Assembly (NCBI RefSeq): GCF_006335005.1
Contig: NZ_VDMP01000024.1
Location: 126,511-186,309, forward strand
Reading direction: 5' to 3'
DNA: 59,799 nucleotides
DNA from: Nocardioides albidus
Lineage (GTDB): Bacteria; Actinomycetota; Actinomycetes; Propionibacteriales; Nocardioidaceae
In this document: positions 31,439-39,472 of the stretch, one piece after another
Layout of the letters: every line of letters begins with the position of its first letter
Numbering within the stretch: the stretch's first letter is position 1
The notes under the pieces: generated by a model
What the model saw: only the letters and a program-made list of their open reading frames with translations
Told to the model about the DNA's origin: nothing
Database searches by the model: none
Program-made: the position numbers and the translations under genes

Positions 31439-32455
31439 ATGAAGAAGATCGGCTTCCTCTCCTTCGGTCACTGGACGCCCGGCCCGCACTCGCAGACGCG
31501 CTCGGCCTCCGACACGCTGCTGCAGTCCATCGACCTCGCCGTCGCGGCCGAGGAGCTCGGTGCGGACGGCGCGTACTTCCGGGTGCACCACTTCGCCCGC
31601 CAGCTCGCCAGCCCGTTCCCGCTGCTCGCGGCGATCGGCGCGCGCACCAGCCGGATCGAGATCGGCACCGGTGTCATCGACATGCGCTACGAGAACCCCC
31701 TGTACATGGTCGAGGACGCCAGCGCCGCCGACCTGATCTCCGGCGGGCGACTGCAGCTCGGCATCTCCCGCGGGTCACCGGAGCAGGTGATCGACGGCTG
31801 GCGGTACTTCGGGTACGCCCCCGCCGAGGGCGAGACCGAGGCCGACATGGCGCGCCGGCACACCCAGGTGTTCCTCGAGGCGCTCAAGGGTGAGGGGTTC
31901 GCGCAGCCGAACCCGCGCCCGATGTTCGCCAACCCGCCGGGCCTGCTGCGTCTGGAGCCGCACTCCGAGGGTCTGCGCGAGCGGATCTGGTGGGGCGCTG
32001 CGTCCAACGGCACCGCCCGCTGGGCCGCCGAGGTCGGCATGAACCTGATGAGCTCCACCCTCAAGGAGGACGAGAGCGGCCAGCCGTTCCACGTCCAGCA
32101 GGCCGAGCAGATCCGGGTCTTCCGCGACGCCTGGGCCGAGGCGGGACACCAGGGCGAGGCCCGCGTCTCGGTGAGCCGCTCGATCTTCCCGCTGGTCTCG
32201 GACGAGGACCGGATGTACTTCGGCGGCCGCCCCGAGGACGACCAGGTCGGCCAGATCGACAACATGCGCGCGATCTTCGGCCGCTCGTACGCCGCCGAGC
32301 CCGACCAGCTGGTCGAGCAGTTGCGCGAGGACGAGGCGATCGCCGAGGCGGACACGCTGCTGCTCACCGTCCCCAACCAGCTCGGCGTCGACTACAACGC
32401 CCACGTGATCGAGACGATCCTCACCCACGTGGCGCCGGAGCTGGGCTGGCGCTGA
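31439..32455 (+). CDS. LLM-class (luciferase-like) flavin-dependent oxidoreductase
   Basis: 338 residues. A bacterial luciferase-like TIM barrel: GADGAYFRVHHFARQLASP, RIEIGTGVIDMRYENPLYMVEDASAADLISGGRLQLGISRGSPEQ. Such enzymes use FMNH2 from a partner reductase, or F420 in many actinobacteria, to oxidise small organic compounds. The substrate is not inferable. It is a single gene 27 bp after rsmB and convergent with the minus-strand group that follows. A small inverted repeat lies directly before its start. Confidence 0.85.
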   Translation: MKKIGFLSFGHWTPGPHSQTRSASDTLLQSIDLAVAAEELGADGAYFRVHHFARQLASPFPLLAAIGARTSRIEIGTGVIDMRYENPLYMVEDASAADLISGGRLQLGISRGSPEQVIDGWRYFGYAPAEGETEADMARRHTQVFLEALKGEGFAQPNPRPMFANPPGLLRLEPHSEGLRERIWWGAASNGTARWAAEVGMNLMSSTLKEDESGQPFHVQQAEQIRVFRDAWAEAGHQGEARVSVSRSIFPLVSDEDRMYFGGRPEDDQVGQIDNMRAIFGRSYAAEPDQLVEQLREDEAIAEADTLLLTVPNQLGVDYNAHVIETILTHVAPELGWR

Positions 32456-32466
32456 CGGGCAATGAA

Positions 32467-34134
32467 CTACGCAGTGCTGCGGAGGCTGTCGAACGCCGCC
32501 TGCACCGCCAGGTCGGTCACGTCGTAGTCCTTGCCGCTGTTCCACAGTCCGTCGGCGAGGTCGGCGACGGCCAGGCCGCCGAGCTTGAGCTGCGCAGCCG
32601 CCTCCGTGACCAGGGTGTCGATCGCCTTCGCGAGGGCGGCGGCTGCTGGGACCATTCCGAAGTCGGTGGCCGCGACGTCGACGTCGGAGATCTCGGTGTG
32701 CTGCTTGTTCACGACGAAGGCGGCGTCGTCGAGGTCGCTCGACGCGCTGCGTAGGGTGGCGGGCTCGACCTCCACCTCGGACTCCAGCCCGAGCTCGCCG
32801 AGCGGCGTGGCCGTCAGGTAGCGCATCGCCCAGAGGTCGTCGGGGTTGTCCTCTTCGTCGAAGGGCCACCACGGGGTCTTGGAGTTGACGTGGTCGTACT
32901 TGGCGGCGCCGGACTCGTAGGTGACGTAGACCTGGCCATCGACCTCGACAATGCCTTCGGCCATGTTCGGGAACGGGTACTCGTCGGACCGTTCGCCGGT
33001 GTCCCGGTCCTGGACGACCACGGCGCTCTCGTTGGTGCGTCCGAAGGAGGTGCTGAAGACGAACTCGCCGTCCCTCACCAGGACCCCCTGTACGCGGTCC
33101 GGGGTGGGGATCGTGAGGGGAGCGCCGTCCGGCGCGCGCACCTGCTGCCACGTTCCGGTGGCGTCCTTCTGGTAGGCGTACATGACGTTCTGGTAGTGGT
33201 CGCCGACATAGAGGGTCCCGTCGTGGACCGCCGAGTATGAGTGGGCGTCGACGAAGGTGGGTGGCCTCGTCTGCTGCACCGTGGTGCCGGGGACGGCGGC
33301 CTGGATGTCCTTCAGCGAGTACTCGAAGACCTTGCCGTTGTCGGTGACGTAGACGCTGTCGCCGTCGACGGCGACGCCGCCGGCGTGATGGTTGGGTTTG
33401 TCGACCTCTTCGCCGAACCCGCCGAGCTTGACCTCGGTCTGCTCGTTGCCGGTCACCTCGTCGACGACCGACAGCACCGAGTCGCCACCTGCTTCGGGAT
33501 AGTAGGTCTGCAGCAGGCTCCGGGTCTCCGGATCGTAGCCGAGCCCCTGGGGGATGAGACCTCGGTCGTCGCCGTTGGCGGCGATATTGGGGATCATCGG
33601 CCCGAGCCCGCCGCCCGCCCAGCCCTCGGTCCGTGCCGCTCCCTTTTCGACCCAGGCGCGGGTCTCCTCGTCGAGCTCGGAGGTGTCGACCGGCTCGCCC
33701 TTCAGGGCGGCTGCGATCGCGGCGAGCTGTCGGTTGTAGCTGCGTCCGACGGCCAGGAGGGCGCCCTGGACGAGGTAGGCGTAGAGCTGGGTGAGCAGGG
33801 CCGGCATCGCGGTGTCCCGCTGGCGCCACTTGCCGATGATGGTGATGGCCTGCGACTCCAGGTCCAGGTAGGCGGCCTCCGCGGTGAGGAGCGCGCCCTG
33901 AGCACGCACCACCGCCTCGCGTACGACGGAGACGCCGTAGACGAGGCTCGAGGCGCGCATCGTGTAGGCGTTGGCGGCGCCGCCCACCCACACCGGCACG
34001 CCCGCGGCGGTCTCGATGCCGGTGCGGGCGTCGTTCAGCTTGGCGCTGACGCTCATCAGGGTCTCGGCGTCGCCGCGGAGTCCGCTGGGGTTGCCGGAGA
34101 CGAGCGCCTGGTAGGTGAGCTCGGGGTCCGTCAC
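32467..34134 (-). CDS. WXG-domain/beta-propeller/YxxxD protein, possible type VII secretion substrate
   Basis: 555 residues from GTG 34134 (GTGA overlap with the lipoprotein gene). Residues 1-140 are helical with a WVG turn (49-51) like WXG100/PPE-type proteins. Residues about 250-460 contain recurrent propeller strands (GGVAVDGDSVYVTDNG, AVHDGTLYVGDHYQNVMYAY, GVLVRDGEFVFSTSFGR, EGIVEVDGQVYVTYESG). The C-terminal 90 residues are again helical, resembling EspC-like ESX-secreted proteins, and end W531-NSG followed by Y537-DVT-D541, the general YxxxD type VII export signal. No ESX machinery is in the window. The domain chain is unfamiliar to me; the function could be extracellular ligand sensing or a carrier for the propeller. 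Confidence 0.75.
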   Translation of the reverse strand: MTDPELTYQALVSGNPSGLRGDAETLMSVSAKLNDARTGIETAAGVPVWVGGAANAYTMRASSLVYGVSVVREAVVRAQGALLTAEAAYLDLESQAITIIGKWRQRDTAMPALLTQLYAYLVQGALLAVGRSYNRQLAAIAAALKGEPVDTSELDEETRAWVEKGAARTEGWAGGGLGPMIPNIAANGDDRGLIPQGLGYDPETRSLLQTYYPEAGGDSVLSVVDEVTGNEQTEVKLGGFGEEVDKPNHHAGGVAVDGDSVYVTDNGKVFEYSLKDIQAAVPGTTVQQTRPPTFVDAHSYSAVHDGTLYVGDHYQNVMYAYQKDATGTWQQVRAPDGAPLTIPTPDRVQGVLVRDGEFVFSTSFGRTNESAVVVQDRDTGERSDEYPFPNMAEGIVEVDGQVYVTYESGAAKYDHVNSKTPWWPFDEEDNPDDLWAMRYLTATPLGELGLESEVEVEPATLRSASSDLDDAAFVVNKQHTEISDVDVAATDFGMVPAAAALAKAIDTLVTEAAAQLKLGGLAVADLADGLWNSGKDYDVTDLAVQAAFDSLRSTA

Positions 34135-35087
34135 TGCTGCGGCGGCCTGAGATCGAACCCGGATATGGGCAGCCCGTTGGGAAGGACGACGCGCTCGCCG
34201 GCAGTGCCGGCGAGAGCCTCGCAACGGCCGGAGGGCACGTCGCATGTCATGACCTCGGTCTGCGCTCCGCGCAGCAGGCCGTATGCCGTGTCTTGGTCGA
34301 GCCAGGCTCGAAGCTCCAACCGGGTGCTGTCAGCCTGCGGCGCGACCTGCGCTCCGTCGGGACCGAGGAGGAGTTGCCCCGTGCCCTCGTGGTCGATGCG
34401 CCACGGGCTGTCCGGGTTGACCAGGGAGGAGGTCGGCCGCGGAGGAAGGTCACCGATCCCGATCTCCTGTGCCTTCCCGGTGGCGAAGTCGTAGGTCCAG
34501 ATCCCGGCGGCCCTGAGCGTCAGGCCGTCGTCGGTGATCGTGCTGATCTGCATCTCGAGCTCGGGGTAGAGGTCGGCGAAGTCGTCCTCGGCGGGGTCGC
34601 CGGTGGCGTCGGTCGACCTGATGATCTCCTTGCCCTCGGCCAGGTCCCAGACCACCAACGCGGCCTGCGGGGTCCCGAACGCGTCCTCCTCGCCGCTCTC
34701 CATGTCGAGCGCGGCGAGATAGCGTCCATCGGGCGAGGCGCGGGTCGTGCCGACGAGCACCTCGACCCCCGTCCGTACGACGTCGCCGTCGCGCCCGGCG
34801 AACAGCAGCTCCTGCTCGCCGCTGGTCGGCAGCGTGTCGTCGTCGGGATCCTCGTCCTCGGTGAAGTAGACGCCGTCACCGGCGACGACGATCGTCGCTA
34901 TCGGCACGCCCACGTCGATCTCGTCGTCGGGCAGATGGGCCACCGAGCCGACCGCGAAGGCGATCCCCGCGGTGGTGACCGGGTCCTCGCTGTGCTGCCA
35001 GGCCACGGACTCGCTCGACGAGCCGCTGTCGCACCCAGCGCAGATCGCGATCGCGACCATCAGGAAGGGCAGGGAGATCCGACGCAC
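34131..35087 (-). CDS. Putative lipoprotein with beta-propeller-like domain
   Basis: 318 residues from GTG 35087. Signal peptide VRRISLPFLMVAIAICAGC with a probable lipid-attached cysteine (AGC; the -3 residue is Cys, an atypical lipobox), then a serine-rich linker and a beta-rich domain with repeated strand patterns (ASPDGRYLAALD, AALVVWDLAEGKEI, SPWRIDHEGTGQLLLGPDGA) suggesting a WD40/TolB-like propeller. It lies 44 bp after the anti-sigma-like gene and overlaps the WXG/propeller gene, so both are probably in the sigma operon and act at the cell surface. Confidence 0.72.
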   Translation of the reverse strand: MRRISLPFLMVAIAICAGCDSGSSSESVAWQHSEDPVTTAGIAFAVGSVAHLPDDEIDVGVPIATIVVAGDGVYFTEDEDPDDDTLPTSGEQELLFAGRDGDVVRTGVEVLVGTTRASPDGRYLAALDMESGEEDAFGTPQAALVVWDLAEGKEIIRSTDATGDPAEDDFADLYPELEMQISTITDDGLTLRAAGIWTYDFATGKAQEIGIGDLPPRPTSSLVNPDSPWRIDHEGTGQLLLGPDGAQVAPQADSTRLELRAWLDQDTAYGLLRGAQTEVMTCDVPSGRCEALAGTAGERVVLPNGLPISGFDLRPPQQ

Positions 35088-35131
35088 GGGGGAATGCTGC
35101 CACCTGGCACCAGCCCGAAACGCCAGGGTGG

Positions 35132-35938
35132 TCAGTCGACCCAGACCAGGCCCTCCCCGAGCGCCTTGATCTCGGCGCTCGTGGTGCCCTGGCCGCCCTG
35201 GACGCTGATGAAGATCCCGTCGCGCGCCTCGGTCGTGTAGACGCCCGGGTCGGCACCCTTGTCGGCCGAGGACAGCCACGCGTCGCGCTCGGCGGCGTCG
35301 CGGATCACGAGGCCGGCCACGCCCCCGTCGGTGGAGGTGCAGGAGGCCTTGTCATCGACGAGGAACCACTCGCAGGTCCACCCGGCGGGGGCTGTGACCG
35401 GCGCCTGGTCGACCTTGCCGAGCATCCCGAGGGCGTCCGCATCGGCCATGCTGACCGCCACCGTGATGCCGGGCCAGTCCTCGGTCAGGGTGCCGAAGCC
35501 CCCGGACCACCAGGTCTCGATCTGGTCGGTGGGACCGGAGACGAGGGCGACGAAGCCGGTGCCGGCGCCGGGCAGGGTGCTCGAGCCCAGCTCGTACAGC
35601 CCGGTCGTGTCGGTGCGGATCGTCGCGGTCAGGCCGTTGCCGAGATCGAGGACCTGCCCGACCCGCAGCGCGGCGGCCGGAGCCGTGGTCGGGGCGGTGG
35701 CGACCGAGCGGTCGCGGGCCGCCGTACCGCCACCGGACAGCAGGCCGGCCGCCACCGCGACCGCGGTGGCCGTGGCCACGCCGAGGACGGCTCCGGAGAC
35801 GGCGAGTCGCCGGCGGCGCAGCGCCCGGCCGGAGGCGAGGGAGGAGGCGGCGAGGTGCTCGAGGTCGGGGCGCTCGTCGCTCAGCCGCTCACGAAGGGCA
35901 GGTCCCACCAGCGGGTCGAGGAAGTCGAGGTCGGTCAT
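35132..35938 (-). CDS. Single-span membrane protein, probable anti-sigma factor partner
   Basis: 268 residues from ATG 35938, which overlaps the sigma factor stop (ATGA). About 45 cytoplasmic residues, one membrane span (about 46-68, LAVSGAVLGVATATAVAVAAGLL), then an extracytoplasmic domain of about 190 residues with two cysteines (WTCEWF, KASCTST). No zinc HxxxCxxC motif is present. Position directly after an ECF sigma gene makes an anti-sigma role likely, but this rests on context. Confidence 0.7.
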   Translation of the reverse strand: MTDLDFLDPLVGPALRERLSDERPDLEHLAASSLASGRALRRRRLAVSGAVLGVATATAVAVAAGLLSGGGTAARDRSVATAPTTAPAAALRVGQVLDLGNGLTATIRTDTTGLYELGSSTLPGAGTGFVALVSGPTDQIETWWSGGFGTLTEDWPGITVAVSMADADALGMLGKVDQAPVTAPAGWTCEWFLVDDKASCTSTDGGVAGLVIRDAAERDAWLSSADKGADPGVYTTEARDGIFISVQGGQGTTSAEIKALGEGLVWVD

Positions 35939-36453
35939 GGGTGGGTCCTCTCGGAGATCGGGTCGATCAGGGGGCGCAGCCGCTGCAGGGCGCGGCGGGC
36001 GCGGGTGCGCACCGCCGACTCGCTGATCCCGAGGTGGGCGGCGGTCTCGGCGACGCTGTGGTCCTCCCAGTAGCGCAGGACCACCACGGCGCGGTCGAGC
36101 GGGGCGAGGCCGGCCAGAGCCGCCAGCAGGTCGACCCGCAGGTCCGGGTCGGGTACGGCGAGCGGCGGGCCGATGTCCGCCTCGGTGAGGTCCCGGGGCC
36201 GTTCGCCGGTGCGCCGCAGCCGGCGGTGCGACAGGAAGGTGTTGAGCAGCATCGTCCGTGCGTAGGCGGCCGGGCTCTCCGCGGACTGGACCCGACGCCA
36301 GTGCACGAACACCTTGGCGTACGTCGCCTGGGTCAGGTCCTCCGCGAGGTGGTGGTCACCGGTCAGCAGCATCGCCGCATGGTGGAGATGGGTGCCGGTC
36401 TCGCGCACGAACGCCGCGAACTCCTCGGCCTGCCGGTCTGCCTTCACACCCAC
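35935..36453 (-). CDS. ECF sigma factor (SigE-like family)
   Basis: 172 residues from GTG 36453, which has GGAG upstream; GTG 36447 is an alternative. Region 2 (LAEDLTQATYAKVFVHWRRVQSA) and region 4 (LAPLDRAVVVLRYWEDHSVAETA then HLGISESAVRTRARRALQRL) are clear, joined by a short linker without region 3, as in group 4 sigma factors. It is likely held by the overlapping membrane protein and released by an envelope signal. Likely targets include its own operon with the lipoprotein and WXG/propeller genes. Confidence 0.88.
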   Translation of the reverse strand: MGVKADRQAEEFAAFVRETGTHLHHAAMLLTGDHHLAEDLTQATYAKVFVHWRRVQSAESPAAYARTMLLNTFLSHRRLRRTGERPRDLTEADIGPPLAVPDPDLRVDLLAALAGLAPLDRAVVVLRYWEDHSVAETAAHLGISESAVRTRARRALQRLRPLIDPISERTHP

Positions 36454-36485
36454 CTGACGCTCCAGACCCCTGCCCGTGTGACAGC

Positions 36486-37208
36486 TCAGTCCAGCACGTG
36501 GCGCAGGTAGCGCTGCGGGTCGTCGAGATAGCGGCGCCAGTGCTGGACGAGCTCCAGCTCCTCCCACGTCGTACGACGAAGGCCCCAGTCGCCGACCTCG
36601 AGGATCGTGGCGCCGGGCATCGCCGCGAGCACGGGGGAGTGCGTCGCGCACAGCACCTGGCCGCCCTCCCGGACCACCCGGTCCAGCACCGAGATCAGCC
36701 CGAGCGACGACGAGAACGACAGCGCCGCCTCCGGCTCGTCGAGACAGTAGAACCCGGGGGAGTCGAACCGGGTGCGCAGCACCTCCAGGAACGACTCGCC
36801 GTGACTCATCTCGTGGAACACCGGATCTCGGTCGTTGTCGGCGGGATTGCTCTCCAGGAAGCTGTACCAGCCGTGCATCGTCTCCGCGCGCAGGAAGAAC
36901 CCCCATCGGCCGGAACCCAGCCCCCGCTGGATCCTGAGTGCGCGGTGGAGTGGGGACTCCGACTCCCTGGTCGTGTGCCGGCCCTGGTTCGTGCCGCCCT
37001 CGGGCGAGAGCCCGTAGGCCACCGCGACGGCCTCGACGAGCGTGGACTTCCCGGACCCGTTCTCGCCGACGAGGAAGGTGACTCCCTTCCCGAGCTCCAG
37101 GCCCTCCCGCACCACCTGCGCGACGGCGGGGATCGTCATCGGCCATGCGGTGGGGTCGAGCCGGTCCTCGGCGGTGACCCGGACGACGGGCGGCTGGTCG
37201 AAGTCCAC
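36486..37208 (-). CDS. AAA/ABC-type ATPase (SMC-like, stand-alone)
   Basis: 240 residues from ATG 37208. Walker A GENGSGKST near residue 48, an ABC-like signature SHGESF, Walker B FYCLDEPEAALS and the H-loop CATHSPV give a complete ABC-type ATPase of the RecF/OLD-like predicted ATPase group. There is no transmembrane partner. Such proteins act in nucleic-acid or toxin systems, but nothing adjacent fixes the role. It is 32 bp upstream of the sigma gene on the same strand and divergent from the NUDIX gene. Confidence 0.82.
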   Translation of the reverse strand: MDFDQPPVVRVTAEDRLDPTAWPMTIPAVAQVVREGLELGKGVTFLVGENGSGKSTLVEAVAVAYGLSPEGGTNQGRHTTRESESPLHRALRIQRGLGSGRWGFFLRAETMHGWYSFLESNPADNDRDPVFHEMSHGESFLEVLRTRFDSPGFYCLDEPEAALSFSSSLGLISVLDRVVREGGQVLCATHSPVLAAMPGATILEVGDWGLRRTTWEELELVQHWRRYLDDPQRYLRHVLD

Positions 37209-37236
37209 GGGCCCACGCTACGGCGACCGGGTCGTC

Positions 37237-37242
37237 TAGGTT
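37237..37242 (+). promoter_or_regulatory. -10-like TAGGTT for the NUDIX gene
   Basis: Ends 6 nt before ATG 37249; leaderless spacing. It lies in the 40-bp gap shared with the divergent ATPase gene. Confidence 0.45.
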
Positions 37243-37248
37243 GGCCGG

Positions 37249-37794
37249 ATGCAGCCGTGGCAGTGTCGCTCGACCCGGATCGCCTACGAGAACCCGTGGA
37301 TCCGGGTCCGCGAGGACGAGGTGGTCCGGCCCGACGGCAGCGACGGGATCTACGGGGTGGTCGAGGTGCGGCAGCCGGCCGTGTTCGTCGTCCCGCTCAC
37401 CGACGACGACGAGGTCGTGCTGGTCGAGATCGACCGCTATACGACGGGCGATCGCGCCTCCTTGGAGCTGCCGGCCGGGGGAGCCGACGGTCAGGCCCCG
37501 CTGGTGGCCGCACAGCGGGAGCTTCGTGAGGAGACCGGGCTCGCGGCGGCGCAGTGGCAGGAGATCGGGCGGATGAACGCCCTCATCGGCGTGGCGCACG
37601 CGCCCGAGGTCGTCTACCTCGCGCGGGGGCTGACCTACGTCGGCGACGACGCCATGCTCGAGGACGGGATCCGGGCCGTGCACCGGATTCCGCTCGACGA
37701 GCTCCTCGCCCGGGTCGCTCGCGGCGAGATCACCGACGGCGAGAGTCTGGCCTGCATCCTGCTCGCCCTCGTCGCGCTGGGTCGCGTGCGCTGA
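37249..37794 (+). CDS. NUDIX hydrolase (ADP-ribose pyrophosphatase-like)
   Basis: 181 residues. The NUDIX box core RELREETGL is intact (metal-binding glutamates), preceded by AGGADGQAPLVAAQ, in which the first glutamate of Gx5Ex7REUxEExGU is Gln. The N-terminal ENPWIRVREDEVVRPDG and LPAGG strands resemble ADP-ribose or nucleotide-sugar pyrophosphatases. The substrate is not determinable, and reduced activity is possible because of the E-to-Q change. Confidence 0.85.
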   Translation: MQPWQCRSTRIAYENPWIRVREDEVVRPDGSDGIYGVVEVRQPAVFVVPLTDDDEVVLVEIDRYTTGDRASLELPAGGADGQAPLVAAQRELREETGLAAAQWQEIGRMNALIGVAHAPEVVYLARGLTYVGDDAMLEDGIRAVHRIPLDELLARVARGEITDGESLACILLALVALGRVR

Positions 37795-37846
37795 CGGACC
37801 GATCCGTGCGCCAGCCGGCTGGGTCCGGCTGGCGGCCGGGGTCGGA

Positions 37847-38347
37847 TCAGAGCGCCTGCCCGAACGTCCACGTGCCGGGGAAGGTCTCGCTCGCACCGCT
37901 CGTGGCGTCCACCAGGGAGACATCGGACCAGGTGATCTGGGTCAGCGTCTCGGTCTGTCCCTTCGGGCAGCTGAACCCGTTGCTGTCGGCCGACGGTGCG
38001 GACAGGGTCAGGGAGCCGTTGACGTTGCCGTTCTTGCCGGAGGTGAACTGTCCCGATGCCGTGGCGTCGCCGGAGATCGTGGTCTTGTTGCTGGCGCTGG
38101 GGTTCTTCCTGCCGCCGTTGATGCACTGGAACACGGCGTCGTACGACGCGTTGAGGGTGATGGTGACGGTGGTGCCGGATCCGAGCCCGGCCTCCTTGAA
38201 CGTGGCCGTGAGGCCGAAGCCGCTCGTGCTGAGCGACGCGCTGACGAAGTGCGGGCTGTCGGCGAGTGCCGGCCCGGTGCTGAGGAGGAGCGCGAACAGG
38301 GCCGCGAGGGCGGTCCCGAGCGCGCGCAGACACATACGCATGGGCAT
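37847..38347 (-). CDS. Secreted protein of unknown function
   Basis: 166 residues from ATG 38347 (two further in-frame ATGs within 4 codons; GGAAG lies upstream). A classical Sec signal (RALGTALAALFALLLSTGPALA, cleavage after ALA) precedes a Ser/Thr/Gly-rich beta domain with two cysteines (FQCINGG, GFSCPKG), likely a disulfide. It resembles small extracellular beta-sandwich proteins. No family recognised. Convergent with the NUDIX gene and isolated. Confidence 0.75.
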   Translation of the reverse strand: MPMRMCLRALGTALAALFALLLSTGPALADSPHFVSASLSTSGFGLTATFKEAGLGSGTTVTITLNASYDAVFQCINGGRKNPSASNKTTISGDATASGQFTSGKNGNVNGSLTLSAPSADSNGFSCPKGQTETLTQITWSDVSLVDATSGASETFPGTWTFGQAL

Positions 38348-38500
38348 GACCTTCTTCCAGGGAGCGGAGGGAGAGATGGCCGCGTGAGCGAGAGACCCGA
38401 GTGCGGTCGGGGACGACGGTCATCTCGACGCTAGGCCCGGCTCCGAGTGGCCGCAATAGTCCGTTCGGGCGAGCCCGGTGCCGGTGTCCGCCGGCCTCGG

Positions 38501-38506
38501 TACTGT
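38501..38506 (+). promoter_or_regulatory. -10-like TACTGT for the LigD-type polymerase gene
   Basis: Ends 6 nt before ATG 38513, without ribosome binding site. Confidence 0.4.
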
Positions 38507-38512
38507 CGCGCC

Positions 38513-39463
38513 ATGGCGTCCCCTGCGGTGGAGATCGAGGTCGAGAACCGCGTCGTGCGGGTGAGCAACCCCGATCGCGTCTACTTCCCCGAGATCGGGG
38601 CGACGAAGCTCGATCTCGTCGAGTACTACCTCGCCGTCGGCGAGGGGATCGTCAACGCGCTGTGGGAGCGCCCGTGCATGCTGCACCGCTTCCCGAAGGG
38701 CCTCGACGGCGACAAGGTGCACCAGAAGCGGCTGCCGGCCGGGGCACCGGACTGGGTCGAGACGGTGCAGCTCTTCTTCCCGCGCTGGAAGCGCACCGCC
38801 GACGAGCTCTGCGTCACCGAGCTGGCCTCGGTGATCTGGGCGGTGCAGATGTCCACCGTCGAGTTCCATCCCTGGAACAGCCGGCGCGGCGCCACCGAGA
38901 CGCCCGACGAGTGGCGCATTGACCTCGACCCCGGTCCGGCGGCGTCGTACGACGACATCCGCCGCGTCGCCCACGTCGCCCACGAGGTCCTCGACGAGCT
39001 CGGCGCGGTCGGCTACCCGAAGACCAGCGGCAGCAAGGGCCTGCACGTCTATGTCCGGATCAGGCCCGAGCACGACCATGCGGGCGTTCGACGGGCCGCG
39101 CTCGGGTTCGCCCGCGAGGTGGAGCGTCGCGCTCCGGAGCTGGTCACCACGGCCTGGTGGAAGAAGGACCGCGACCCGGCCGCGGTCTTCGTCGACTACA
39201 ACCAGAACGCCCGCGATCACACCATCGCGGCGGCGTACTCCGTGCGCGGCCTGCCGGATGCGCGCGTCTCGACGCCGATCCGCTGGGACGAGATCGACGA
39301 CGCGGACCCGCGCGACTTCACGATCCGGACGGTGCCAGCGCGCTTCGCCGAGCTCGGCGACCTCCACCACGACATCGACGACCACGTCTTCGACATCGCG
39401 CCGCTGCTCGAGTGGGCCGACCGCGACGAGGCGGCGGGAGCCACGGAGCCGCCGCCGGAGTAG
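38513..39463 (+). CDS. Stand-alone LigD-type primase-polymerase (PolDom)
   Basis: 316 residues from ATG 38513. Archaeo-eukaryotic primase fold as in the polymerase domain of LigD: SNPDRVYFPEIGATKLDLVEYY, the catalytic aspartates D137 and D139 in IDLDPG, the SGSKGLHVYV motif (172-181) and D228 in FVDYNQNARDHT, closely matching the numbering of the mycobacterial domain. LigD PolDom adds ribonucleotides and fills gaps at double-strand breaks in non-homologous end joining. No ligase, nuclease domain or ku gene is adjacent, so it is either a separate NHEJ subunit or a repair primase. Confidence 0.87.
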   Translation: MASPAVEIEVENRVVRVSNPDRVYFPEIGATKLDLVEYYLAVGEGIVNALWERPCMLHRFPKGLDGDKVHQKRLPAGAPDWVETVQLFFPRWKRTADELCVTELASVIWAVQMSTVEFHPWNSRRGATETPDEWRIDLDPGPAASYDDIRRVAHVAHEVLDELGAVGYPKTSGSKGLHVYVRIRPEHDHAGVRRAALGFAREVERRAPELVTTAWWKKDRDPAAVFVDYNQNARDHTIAAAYSVRGLPDARVSTPIRWDEIDDADPRDFTIRTVPARFAELGDLHHDIDDHVFDIAPLLEWADRDEAAGATEPPPE

Positions 39464-39466
39464 GTT
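39461..39466 (+). promoter_or_regulatory. -10-like TAGGTT for kynU
   Basis: Starts with the stop codon of the polymerase gene and ends 6 nt before ATG 39473; leaderless spacing. Confidence 0.45.
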
Positions 39467-39472
39467 GCGCGG

